Of a stretch of DNA of 64,000 nucleotides, positions 23,949-32,347 are shown one piece after another (the stretch's first letter is position 1; each line of letters starts with the position of its first letter). Both the position numbers and the translations under genes were made by a program. Under the pieces are notes generated by a model that ran no database searches, was not told the origin of the DNA, and was given only the letters and a program-made list of their open reading frames with translations. Origin of the DNA: an uncultured Eubacterium sp. (GTDB lineage: Bacteria > Bacillota > Clostridia > Lachnospirales > CAG-274); contig UQYD01000002.1 in assembly GCA_900545305.1 (NCBI GenBank), forward strand, positions 39,752-103,751, given 5' to 3'.

Positions 23949-24770
23949 ATGAATTTTAAATTTAACACAAGAAAAATTGTTTCATTCTTGTTAATTTTAA
24001 CAATGATGATTAGCACACTTGCATTTAATGTTATGGCAAGTGCAACTTTTAAATTTGGTAGTAGCGAAACTGCATTATCTGCTGGAGAATATACTTTGCC
24101 AGTTAAGTTAATGAACGCAAGTAATATTGCCAATGCCTCTATGGCTGGTAGTTGTATTGTCGGTGGTAGCTTAAAGGTTGATGAAAATGGAAAGGCTACG
24201 GCTTATGTTGACTTACAGGCTGTTAGTGTTTTCGGTGTAACTGCTTTTGCTTCTGACTGGAAGATTTATCAGGAAAGCAATGTTAGTAGCTCAACTGTTA
24301 ATGCTACTGTTGAAAAAACTGATTCTGAGGGTAATGTTACACAGATTTCTTTTGCTGTTCCTGACAACTCTTGGGACGGTGTTTACTTAAATATGTCTGT
24401 TCAGGCTATGGGTATGTCTCCTGACGCTTTCTTATCTATGGATTATGCCAATGCCACTGTAAAGGGTAACGAAGTAAGTGACCCTGTAGTTACAGTATCT
24501 GACTGTATTGTTTCTGAAAATGTTGACGGTGGCAAGTATGCTTACGGTTGGACAGCAGAGGTTCAGCCTAATGGTAATTCTCTTAGCCAGATTGTATGGA
24601 AGGTATTTTTCAAAGACCAAAACAGTACAAAGGAATTTACTGAAAACATAAATATTTCTGCTAATGAAACTGAAACTTCTGTATTTGGTTTAATACTTTC
24701 AGCAAGTCAGGACAAGGCTAATAGCTATGGTTTACCAGACAATGTACAGGTAACAGCAGAAGTAAAATAA
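23949..24770 (+). CDS. Secreted protein with NEAT-like domain
   Basis: The 273-residue protein has a signal peptide ending near ...LAFNVMASA. Residues 35-155 (GEYTLPVKLMNASNIANASM, AYVDLQAVSVFG, then VPDNSWDGVYLNMSV and FLSMDY) follow the pattern of NEAT or Shp-type haem-binding domains, which bind haem or related compounds at the surface of Gram-positive bacteria. A second beta domain with Asp/Asn/Ser content continues to the end. There is no LPXTG motif, so it is secreted or bound non-covalently. The haem ligand residues cannot be assigned here. Its N-terminus is clearly paralogous to that of the 25143-26660 protein. Confidence 0.7.
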   Translation: MNFKFNTRKIVSFLLILTMMISTLAFNVMASATFKFGSSETALSAGEYTLPVKLMNASNIANASMAGSCIVGGSLKVDENGKATAYVDLQAVSVFGVTAFASDWKIYQESNVSSSTVNATVEKTDSEGNVTQISFAVPDNSWDGVYLNMSVQAMGMSPDAFLSMDYANATVKGNEVSDPVVTVSDCIVSENVDGGKYAYGWTAEVQPNGNSLSQIVWKVFFKDQNSTKEFTENINISANETETSVFGLILSASQDKANSYGLPDNVQVTAEVK

Positions 24771-24782
24771 TTGGAGGACATT

Positions 24783-24932
24783 ATGAAAAAGATATATTAC
24801 AAACCTAATTTAGATATTATTTCCTTTAATTCACAAGATACTACATCAGTAACAAATATTAGTGCTGTAACAAACAGAATGACAAAGGCTAAAACAGTTA
24901 CTGTTATAGATATGGACGAAATTACATTCTAA
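24783..24932 (+). CDS. 49-residue peptide gene, candidate small secreted or modified peptide
   Basis: The frame encodes 49 residues beginning MKKIYYKPNLDIISFNSQDT and ending VIDMDEITF. It has a GGAGG 6 bases before the ATG and starts 12 bases after the NEAT-like stop, so it is translated from the same mRNA. It has no hydrophobic signal and contains seven Thr and no Cys. The MKK(I/V)YxKPxL-(D/E)-x-I-x-x-F opening resembles short orphan peptides common in gut Firmicutes, some suspected as precursor peptides. No modifying enzyme is nearby, so the role is unknown. Confidence 0.55.
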   Translation: MKKIYYKPNLDIISFNSQDTTSVTNISAVTNRMTKAKTVTVIDMDEITF

Positions 24933-24945
24933 ATATTTTAAGGTT

Positions 24946-25015
24946 CAGAACAAATAACTTCGTTATTTGTGACTTGCTTTGCAAGTCATCGGATTTATCT
25001 TTCCGATTCACTATT
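24946..25015 (+). repeat. Three-hairpin repeat, copy A
   Basis: First of two tandem 70-bp units with hairpins AAATAAC/GTTATTT, GACTTGC/GCAAGTC and ATCGGA/TCCGAT. It has the same orientation as copies B, C and D. Confidence 0.9.
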
Positions 25016-25085
25016 CAGAACAAATAACTTCGTTATTTGTGGCTTGCTTTGCAAGCCATCGGATTTATCTTTCCGATTCACTATT
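25016..25085 (+). repeat. Three-hairpin repeat, copy B (tandem to A)
   Basis: It differs from copy A in its second stem (GGCTTGC/GCAAGCC), with both arms changed together. It ends directly at the terminator at 25087-25125. Confidence 0.9.
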
Positions 25086-25086
25086 C

Positions 25087-25125
25087 AAAAAAGAGATAGG
25101 TTTAAATTTTACCTATCTCTTTTTT
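25087..25125. terminator. Bidirectional terminator between NEAT cluster genes
   Basis: A perfect 15-bp stem (25087-25101 with 25111-25125) starts with six A and ends with six T, so it can stop transcription both ways. The 25143 gene starts 18 bases later and may depend on read-through. Confidence 0.85.
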
Positions 25126-25142
25126 AGAAAGAAAGGACAAAT

Positions 25143-26660
25143 ATGAAATACAATAAATTAACAGCTTTTTTATTAACCTTTGCCATTTTAATAAGTGCAT
25201 TTGCCTGTAATACAATGGCAAACAACAATTTTGAATTTGGTTCAAATAAAATAAATCTACAGCCTAGCACATATTCCTTACCTGTGAAAATGATGAAAGC
25301 TACAAATATAACTTCTCCGTCAATGGCAAGTTCTTGTATTAAGAATGCTACTATTGACATTGGAAATGACAGCAAGGCTACTGTAACTATAGACCTTCAA
25401 GCTGTATCAATAATGGGTATTAGTGACTGGGCTGAAAACTGGCAAATATACAAGGGCAATTCAGCTAATGGCGAAACCTTTATTGCCGACACCCATACAA
25501 ACGAAGAAAACGAAGTTGACCAAATTTCCTTTGAAGTACCTGACAATTCCTATGACGGTGTATATGTAAATCTTTTCGTTCCTGCTATAAGCCTTAATAC
25601 CAATGCTTATTTAGCCTTTGACTATAACAATGCTGTAGATACAAATACTAGCAAATTTTATACAGGTACTGCCCATATTTCACAGTTTGGAGAATATGAC
25701 ATAAATGCTACAGTAGAAGTAAAAGACGGCAAAATCAAAGGTATTACAGTAACTGGAGATAATTTTAAGGGTACATATGCTACTATAAATCAAAATATGT
25801 TACAAACAGCCTTTAATGGGCTGAAAGATGCTTTTACAGGAAAAGATGCTACTAATGCTGAAGAAGTACACAATATTGATGCTGTAACCGGTGCAACATA
25901 TTCCAGTAACGGTATAAGAGATGCTGTTATGAATGCCTTAAATTTGGCTATTGAAGACGAAGTTATTAATTTGCCTACAGAACAGCTTAAAGCCGGTATT
26001 TATAGTGTAGATATAGCCTATTACAGCGATAATGTAGCCCACAGTCTAATTGAAAATGAAAAAGCCAAAGCCACTATTACAGTAGACAACAATGGCAATA
26101 TTAGTTTATCTACTGATGTAATTAACGGCACAATAAAAGAGCCTTTATATATTTTAGATTTTAATGGTTATTACAAAAATAATGATTTAAACAACAGCCT
26201 TACAATGGAAAACGCTATTGTAGAAAAAACTCCTACACCTTACACAGACGAAAACATTACTGCCGGTACAAATGTTGTAACAAAAGTAACTTTTCCTTTA
26301 GATGGAGAGTATTCTGTAATTTACAATACAAATGCCAGAATGTACGTTCCTGCTATGAAATCTCTTAATGGAAATGTTTCAGGTGTTGAATTTGAAAATG
26401 GCAAGTTTAATAGTGACTGCTTTGTAAAGATATACTGGGACAGTATTGAGAAAATAGAGGATTTTGTAAAATACGGCGATATAAACAACGACGGAAGTAT
26501 AACTGCTGATGATGCCTCTTTATTACTTCAAAATGTCTTGAATAGTACAAATGTAGACAATGGTGATGTAGATTGTGACGGTATAATATCCTCAAGTGAT
26601 GTAGCAAATATACTCCAAAAAGCCTTAGACAGTACATTTATTATGAAGTGTGAAATGTAA
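25143..26660 (+). CDS. Secreted NEAT-like / FMN-binding / dockerin protein
   Basis: This 505-residue protein has a signal peptide to about residue 26. A NEAT-like domain lies at about 36-165 (STYSLPVKMMKATNITSPSM, LQAVSIMGI, YLAFDYNNA). An FMN-binding domain follows at about 172-270 with the flavin-attachment motif DAVTGATYSS at 246-255, the type to which ApbE links FMN covalently. A further beta region continues, and a C-terminal dockerin at 444-499 has two calcium-loop repeats (GDINNDGSITADDA and GDVDCDGIISSSDV). ATG follows AAAGGAC by 5-6 bases. A flavinylated, haem-associated and scaffold-docked surface protein is an unusual combination; partners are not in this window. Confidence 0.75.
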   Translation: MKYNKLTAFLLTFAILISAFACNTMANNNFEFGSNKINLQPSTYSLPVKMMKATNITSPSMASSCIKNATIDIGNDSKATVTIDLQAVSIMGISDWAENWQIYKGNSANGETFIADTHTNEENEVDQISFEVPDNSYDGVYVNLFVPAISLNTNAYLAFDYNNAVDTNTSKFYTGTAHISQFGEYDINATVEVKDGKIKGITVTGDNFKGTYATINQNMLQTAFNGLKDAFTGKDATNAEEVHNIDAVTGATYSSNGIRDAVMNALNLAIEDEVINLPTEQLKAGIYSVDIAYYSDNVAHSLIENEKAKATITVDNNGNISLSTDVINGTIKEPLYILDFNGYYKNNDLNNSLTMENAIVEKTPTPYTDENITAGTNVVTKVTFPLDGEYSVIYNTNARMYVPAMKSLNGNVSGVEFENGKFNSDCFVKIYWDSIEKIEDFVKYGDINNDGSITADDASLLLQNVLNSTNVDNGDVDCDGIISSSDVANILQKALDSTFIMKCEM

Positions 26661-26690
26661 AAATGTAATAGTGTTATCTATACTCTGAAA

Positions 26691-26720
26691 TGAGCCACAT
26701 AATCGTGGCTTATTTTTTTA
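26691..26720 (+). terminator. Terminator of the NEAT/FMN/dockerin gene
   Basis: An 8-bp stem TGAGCCAC/GTGGCTTA (one G-T pair) is followed by TTTTTTTAT. Confidence 0.8.
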
Positions 26721-26788
26721 TAAATTTTGCAACGATTTAATATTTTCAACTGTATTATTAATAGATACAAAATTATTACAAAATATGA

Positions 26789-26817
26789 TTGATAATTCTG
26801 CTCTTAACATGTATAAT
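26789..26817 (+). promoter_or_regulatory. Promoter of the YcdB/SLH gene pair
   Basis: TTGATA (26789-26794) and consensus TATAAT (26812-26817) are 17 bases apart. Confidence 0.7.
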
Positions 26818-26862
26818 TAAATTAAAGAGTTGATAATATTTTAACAAAGGGAGGGTGTTTTT

Positions 26863-28782
26863 ATGAAAAAATTTATATCATTACTTTTGGCAACGTCTAT
26901 GGCATTTGCTGTACCGACATTTGCTGACACAGAAGGTCAGAGCTATGCTGAAGTGTATGCTGAAAAAGCTAAGGAGCTGTTTGGCATTACTGACCCCAAC
27001 TATACTTATAATTTTGAAAAAAATGATGACGGCTACACATATTTTTTAAATTGGAATGACTATTTAGTTGCTTTCGATTCAAAGGGTAATGTAATATCTT
27101 TTTCAAACTGGAAAAACGAACCTAATAAAAACAACAGTAATCCAACTACAGAAAAACAGATTATAGAAATTGCAAAGGAAAACTTAAATAAAATATTAGG
27201 CGAAAATTCCAATAAAATGAAGTTGGAAAAATGTGAATTTAGTTTTGGCACATGGGATGTAGATTTCTGTCAGTATATTGGAGATTACAAGGCTATATAC
27301 AATGACGCCCATATGAATTTTGATGAAACCGGAACTCTCTTAACATATAGCTGTAAAGATAAATTTGATGTAGACATTGAAGAATTTGACAATATTTTGG
27401 ATTACGAAACTGCAAAAAAGAAATACATTGAAAATGCCGGTTTTGGTAAAGTTTTTACTACTTCATACGACTTTGATACAAGAGATAATTATCTGTTCCC
27501 TTGCTTTACTACAACAAGTTACACTACATCTTACATAAGTGCCACTAACGGTGGAAAAATAGATACATATGACGATGTATACTATTCCAACAAAGCAAGT
27601 GACGTATATGTAGAAACAGCAGGAGCTTTATCTGACGCAGAAGAAAAGACTATAACCAATATAAAAAATTGCATATCTCCTAAAGAGGTTGTTGAAATAA
27701 TTAAAAATAATTTTGGTTACGAATTTTCTTTAAATAATTTAAGCACCAGATATTTTAGTAAAAATGGTAAATATTATACTTCTATTTATGATAAAGTCAA
27801 TATAACTAATTGTGCTACTGTTTCTTCCAAAGGACAGGTTGTAATGTTTCAAAATTATAACGAGGAAATAGATAAAAATAGTATTATTTCGAACAAAGAA
27901 TTAGACAAAATAGCATTACAGTATGTTAATTCTTTAGGATATAATGACTATAAAATATTTGATATTTCATATAATGAAGATTATAGTTATTATATATTAT
28001 ATAAATATGTAGACGGTGTATTAAATTATAGTGATTTTTTAACTATTGTTGTTAATCCTGATGGTAGTGTCAATAAGTTTTATTTTTCTGATAGCACCCT
28101 TGAAGTGCCTAAGTTTGAAAGTGACTTATCTGTAGAAAATGCCTTTGATAAATGTGCCGATACCTTTGGTTTTACCTTAAAATACGTTTTAAATAAAAAT
28201 GATAAGGCTGTTTTAGCTTATTCTTTTGATGATAATCCGTTTTTAAGCCCTGAAGGTAAGCCTATAACAAGTAATAATGAAGAATATGTACCAAAAATCT
28301 TCAATGGATATACTGATATTGATGATTGTCCACAGAAGGAATACATTGAAAAACTGGCTGATTTAGGACTAAGATTTAATTCTTCTGAATTTTCTCCTAA
28401 TTCTACATTGACATTTAATGATATTAAAACTTTGGAAAGTAACTCAAATATAGTTGATTTTTATGAAATAAATTACTTTAAAAATATTTATACTGACGAC
28501 CATAAGATGACTAAATACGATATTTCAAAGCTATTTTGTAGCATATTAGGTTTATCTTCTTTATGTCAGAACAGCAACAATTATAAGACAAGTTACAGTG
28601 ATGTTTATGGCGAAAATTTACCTTATGTAGCACTTTGTGAAAGCCTTGGTATATTTAATAGTGGAACTGAATTTAATGGCAATTCTACTATTACGAGAGG
28701 AGAATTTGCCCAAATATTATATTCTTTTATAAAAGCAAATGCACAATTTACTAATCAAGGTTATATCAGTATTTTAAAATAG
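26863..28782 (+). CDS. Secreted YcdB/YcdC-like protein with C-terminal SLH domain
   Basis: The 639-residue protein has a signal peptide (KKFISLLLATSMAFAVPTFA). Its N-terminal half has Tyr/Asp/Asn-rich repeats of the YcdB/YcdC (DUF4901) type, built from a helix followed by a long beta hairpin (for example WNDYLVAFDSKGNVISF near 60-80). The C-terminal segment (YSDVYGENLPYVALCESLGIFNSGTEF, then GNSTITRGEFAQILYSFI) is an S-layer-homology domain that binds secondary wall polymer, so the protein is probably displayed on the S-layer. It is a close paralogue of the next gene, which starts 13 bases after its stop. Ligand and role are unknown. Confidence 0.75.
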   Translation: MKKFISLLLATSMAFAVPTFADTEGQSYAEVYAEKAKELFGITDPNYTYNFEKNDDGYTYFLNWNDYLVAFDSKGNVISFSNWKNEPNKNNSNPTTEKQIIEIAKENLNKILGENSNKMKLEKCEFSFGTWDVDFCQYIGDYKAIYNDAHMNFDETGTLLTYSCKDKFDVDIEEFDNILDYETAKKKYIENAGFGKVFTTSYDFDTRDNYLFPCFTTTSYTTSYISATNGGKIDTYDDVYYSNKASDVYVETAGALSDAEEKTITNIKNCISPKEVVEIIKNNFGYEFSLNNLSTRYFSKNGKYYTSIYDKVNITNCATVSSKGQVVMFQNYNEEIDKNSIISNKELDKIALQYVNSLGYNDYKIFDISYNEDYSYYILYKYVDGVLNYSDFLTIVVNPDGSVNKFYFSDSTLEVPKFESDLSVENAFDKCADTFGFTLKYVLNKNDKAVLAYSFDDNPFLSPEGKPITSNNEEYVPKIFNGYTDIDDCPQKEYIEKLADLGLRFNSSEFSPNSTLTFNDIKTLESNSNIVDFYEINYFKNIYTDDHKMTKYDISKLFCSILGLSSLCQNSNNYKTSYSDVYGENLPYVALCESLGIFNSGTEFNGNSTITRGEFAQILYSFIKANAQFTNQGYISILK

Positions 28783-28795
28783 GGGAGGGGAAATT

Positions 28796-30676
28796 ATGAA
28801 AAAATTTATTACGCTGTTATTAACTGGTACTATGTTATTGTCTATGCCTGTTTTAGCTAATGATGATGATAATTATACTGGTGCTATAAATCAAGTAAAA
28901 AGTTTATTTAATGTGCCGGAATACGAAAATTTTGATGTTACCAATGACGGTAGTTCAATGGTTTTAAACTGGGAAAATAAAAGTAATGGTGACTATGCTA
29001 CTGCATATTTAAAAAACGGTGTTGTAACATTCTTTATTAACTCAGACGAAAAAACTAGTGAAAAAGGATTATCAGAAGCTCAGCTTACTAAAAAATCCAA
29101 TGAATTTTTAAATAAAATTTTAGGCAATGACTATGAGAATTGGAAATTAAAATCCACACAGACATATTCTGAGTCTTCTACTGAATTTACCTATGTCAGA
29201 TATATTGGAAATTATGCCGTAGATGAAGATTTGATTGATTTATCTATTTGTAATTCTGACGGCGAAGTAGTTAGATATGCAAGAAGTTTGGACAAAGCTC
29301 CTAATGTTACTATACCTAAAAAATTAATTTCTCCTGTTGATGCCAAAGATATATATTTAAAAAATTCCAATTTTGGTCCTTGGTACACTAAATATTCAGA
29401 CAAGCCTATATTTACATATATTACTACAGGACTAGATAATGATACGGATATAGATTTTCTTTACCGTACAGAATTTCCTTGTGTAGATGCTGAAACCGGA
29501 GAATTGTTTTACGGAACTGGCTATATTGACTCTTTAAATAACTTATATTCAGATGCTGATTTGAATTCCAGTGCTATGGCTAAAGCTGAATACAGCGAAG
29601 ATTTTCAGCAAAATACCGATGAATTTATAACAACAGAAGATGCTGTCAATATTATTAATAAGAAATTAGGTCTAAATCTTAAGGCAAAAGATTTTGATTT
29701 TGTATATTCTATAGCCGAAAAAAACAGTAAAACAGCTTATTTTAGCAAAAAAGACGATATTTCATCTTTTTCTATAAATGATAAAGGTGAAGTTACAAGT
29801 TATGGTTGTTATTCTGATGATAATAATGACAATATTTTCATAGATATAAACGAAAAAGCTGATGAAATAATAAAGAAAAACGGTTTTAATATACCTGATT
29901 TTTATAAATTTAATTATTCAAAGAATGAAATCAGATACTACAAAAAAATAAATCGTATTCCTAGTACAGAGGAGTATATTGATATTTCTTTTAATTCAAA
30001 AGGTGAAATTAAAAGTTTTAACAATTCATCAGAAACTATGACATATAACAATGTAACTCCTACTATATCAACTGATGAAGCCTTTGATATTGCAAATTCA
30101 AAATGTAGTTTTATTCCTACATATGTTAAAGATTACAACAACCCTGATAATTTCCGTTTAGCTTATTGCTTTAATATTAAACCAATGATAGATTGCGAAG
30201 GTAATCTCCTTACAGGCAATGGTAATAAATATTACAGCAAAAATCAAATTTATGCTGATATTACAAACAAAGAGGACAGGGCTAATGTATTATTCCTTTA
30301 TCAGGCTGGTTATACTTTTGATGATTTAACTAAGTTTGAACCTGACAAAACCCTTACTTTAAAGGATTTAACAAAATACTTAAACAGAAGATATACTTTA
30401 GAGTCTATTAACAAGTGTTTAAACACCAAATATACTGAAAAAGACGCAGATACTCCTTTAACTGTAAAACAGGTTATTATACTTCTTGAAAGCTACACAT
30501 ACACTAATAACCTGCCAATGTTAAGCTCTGCATTTAAAAATCAGGACAATGATGTATACACAAATATTGCATTAAATATAGGTGCAATTAAAAATGCTGA
30601 GGGTTTGGATAACAATGCCACAAGAATGGATTTAGCCAACTATGTTTACAAAATAATATACGGTCAAAATGAATAA
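28796..30676 (+). CDS. Second YcdB/YcdC-like SLH-type secreted protein
   Basis: The 626-residue protein begins with a signal peptide ending at VLANDD and shares the repeat organisation and N-terminal sequence style of the preceding gene (MKKFITLLLTGTMLLS versus MKKFISLLLATSMAFA). YcdB-type repeats span most of it. The C-terminus (DLTKYLNRRYTLESINKCL ... LALNIGAIKNAEGLDNNATRMDLANYVYKIIY) looks like a divergent SLH region without the clearest SLH motif. It sits 13 bases downstream with a GGAGG 7 bases before the ATG, and ends at a strong convergent terminator. The pair probably arose by tandem duplication. Confidence 0.7.
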   Translation: MKKFITLLLTGTMLLSMPVLANDDDNYTGAINQVKSLFNVPEYENFDVTNDGSSMVLNWENKSNGDYATAYLKNGVVTFFINSDEKTSEKGLSEAQLTKKSNEFLNKILGNDYENWKLKSTQTYSESSTEFTYVRYIGNYAVDEDLIDLSICNSDGEVVRYARSLDKAPNVTIPKKLISPVDAKDIYLKNSNFGPWYTKYSDKPIFTYITTGLDNDTDIDFLYRTEFPCVDAETGELFYGTGYIDSLNNLYSDADLNSSAMAKAEYSEDFQQNTDEFITTEDAVNIINKKLGLNLKAKDFDFVYSIAEKNSKTAYFSKKDDISSFSINDKGEVTSYGCYSDDNNDNIFIDINEKADEIIKKNGFNIPDFYKFNYSKNEIRYYKKINRIPSTEEYIDISFNSKGEIKSFNNSSETMTYNNVTPTISTDEAFDIANSKCSFIPTYVKDYNNPDNFRLAYCFNIKPMIDCEGNLLTGNGNKYYSKNQIYADITNKEDRANVLFLYQAGYTFDDLTKFEPDKTLTLKDLTKYLNRRYTLESINKCLNTKYTEKDADTPLTVKQVIILLESYTYTNNLPMLSSAFKNQDNDVYTNIALNIGAIKNAEGLDNNATRMDLANYVYKIIYGQNE

Positions 30677-30680
30677 AACA

Positions 30681-30717
30681 CAAAAAGGATTGACTTTTTT
30701 AGAGTCAATCCTTTTTG
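30681..30717. terminator. Convergent bidirectional terminator
   Basis: A perfect 15-bp stem CAAAAAGGATTGACT with its complement around a 7-base loop is T-rich on both exits. It serves the SLH pair (plus) and the AI-2E permease operon (minus). Confidence 0.92.
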
Positions 30718-31872
30718 TTATTCTTCAATTACTTTTTCCTGTTGTTCTTTCTTTTCTAATCTCTTATTTGCCCATTGACAGAAAAGGGCATAGCAAACAG
30801 ATGAAAGAGGTATAAACAAGAGTATACCTACAATACCCATTATATTTCCACCTACAGTAAGGGCTACAAGCACCCAAATTGACGGCAAACCTACAGAACC
30901 ACCTACAACATGAGGATAAATCAAATTACCCTCTATTTGCTGTATTACAAGGAATAATATAGCAAAATAAACTACAGTTATAGGACTAACCATAAGTATA
31001 AGAAGGGCAGAAATAACAAAGCCTAAAAACGCACCTATAAAAGGTATAAGGGCTGTAAAACCAATTAAAACACCTACTAAAAGGGCATAAGGCATTCTAA
31101 ATATAGACATTGACACAACGAACAATGTACCAAGTATTACAGCCTCAAGGCACTGTCCTGTAATAAAGTTTGCAAATGTAGTGTAGCTAAGCTCAGACAC
31201 CTTTATAATATAGTCATAGGCTTTTTTATTAAATATAGCCTTTAAAGCCTTTGCAATCTGTCTTGAAAGCGTTTCCTTTGCCAAAAGTATATAAATGGCA
31301 AAAACAAAGCCAATAGCCACATTTACAACAGAATTTACAATACCTCTTACAACTCCCACTGTAGAGCCTAAAAAATTGGTTGTAACATCACTTCTGAAGA
31401 AGTCTATTAACATATTAAACAGTTTATTTGCATCAAAGTTAGAATACTGATTTAAAATTTCGTTAATTTGGTCATCGTTTACGTACTGGTTTACAAATAC
31501 CTTTAATTTTGGTATTGACCTTTGGGCTGTGTATACAACCTGTGCCAAAGTATCGCTTAATTTAGGCACTACAATAACAACAACACCTGTAACAACTGCC
31601 AAAATAACTACTATTGCGAGAATAAGGCTTAAAGGACGTTTTGCCTTTCTTGTAAATTTATTATCCTTTACAAAGAGCTTTCGCTCAAAAAAGCTCATTG
31701 GAATATTAAGCACAAAAGCCAAACAGCCACCCAGTATAAAAGGGCTTATCATTCCAAAGACATAACGAAAGCAATTCCCTACAACATCAAGATTTTGAAA
31801 ACATACCAAAACACCTATTGTAAAAACAATAAGGAGCATTAGTATTTTTATATTTTTCTTGGTAAAGTTCAA
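30718..31872 (-). CDS. AI-2E-family transporter
   Basis: The 384-residue membrane protein of the AI-2E/YdgG (TqsA) exporter-like family has about eight hydrophobic segments and a central soluble loop (about 95-155). The family signatures YALLVGVLIGFTALIPFIGAFLG and GNLIYPHVVGGSVGLPSIWVL are present in the C-terminal half. The family is named for AI-2 export in E. coli, but most members have other or unknown roles, such as ion transport. It starts 4 bases after the DUF896 gene, so the two are translationally linked. Substrate is not predictable. Confidence 0.9.
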   Translation of the reverse strand: MNFTKKNIKILMLLIVFTIGVLVCFQNLDVVGNCFRYVFGMISPFILGGCLAFVLNIPMSFFERKLFVKDNKFTRKAKRPLSLILAIVVILAVVTGVVVIVVPKLSDTLAQVVYTAQRSIPKLKVFVNQYVNDDQINEILNQYSNFDANKLFNMLIDFFRSDVTTNFLGSTVGVVRGIVNSVVNVAIGFVFAIYILLAKETLSRQIAKALKAIFNKKAYDYIIKVSELSYTTFANFITGQCLEAVILGTLFVVSMSIFRMPYALLVGVLIGFTALIPFIGAFLGFVISALLILMVSPITVVYFAILFLVIQQIEGNLIYPHVVGGSVGLPSIWVLVALTVGGNIMGIVGILLFIPLSSVCYALFCQWANKRLEKKEQQEKVIEE

Positions 31873-31876
31873 TTAT

Positions 31877-32239
31877 TTACCTTTTCTTTTTCTTTGGCTC
31901 TACCTTTACCTTATTTCCGTCCTTATCCATAATGTAAAGATTATCCATAATGTTCTTTTTCATACCTTTTTTAAATTCGGCAATATATTCTTTTCTAAGG
32001 GCATCTCTTTCTTTTAATTCTTCATCAGTAAGTCCCTGTGTTTTATTTTTATGAGCAAGCTCATTTATTCTCTTTACAAGTTTGTCCATTTTGTTTTCAA
32101 CTTTTTCAATTACTTCAACAGTTTCTTCAAGAACTTTTTCTTCTACTTCCTTAGCTTCGCTTTCTATTTTGGCAGTTTCTTCGCCAACCTTTTCAGCTAT
32201 TTCCACAGCCTTTTTTTCTAATTCTTTTTCAAAAGCCAT
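31877..32239 (-). CDS. DUF896 family protein with long N-terminal extension
   Basis: The 120-residue protein has a C-terminal DUF896/UPF0291 (YnzC-like) domain, about residues 45-115. It shows LVKRINELAHKNKTQGLTDE and ERDALRKEYIAEFKKGMKKN, a helical fold known from B. subtilis YnzC. The first 45 residues are a Glu/Val/Lys-rich coiled-coil-like extension not present in the short YnzC. The lysine-rich tail (VKVEPKKKKR) may bind nucleic acid or acidic partners. I chose the ATG at 32239, 10 bases after GGAG. It is co-transcribed with the AI-2E-type gene. Function is unknown. Confidence 0.85.
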   Translation of the reverse strand: MAFEKELEKKAVEIAEKVGEETAKIESEAKEVEEKVLEETVEVIEKVENKMDKLVKRINELAHKNKTQGLTDEELKERDALRKEYIAEFKKGMKKNIMDNLYIMDKDGNKVKVEPKKKKR

Positions 32240-32267
32240 TTTGTACAATCTCCTTTCTTATAAAGCA

Positions 32268-32302
32268 TTTACTCCCTTTCCAAAAGCAGGGAAGGGAGTA
32301 AA
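32268..32302 (-). terminator. Hairpin after serS, possible terminator
   Basis: A 14-bp stem (TTTACTCCCTTTCC with its near-complement, one G-T pair) lies between serS and the DUF896 gene. The T run after it is weak, so read-through is likely. Confidence 0.45.
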
Positions 32303-32347
32303 TTGTTACTTACTATGTTATATACGCAATAATGGTAAAAAAGTTTA

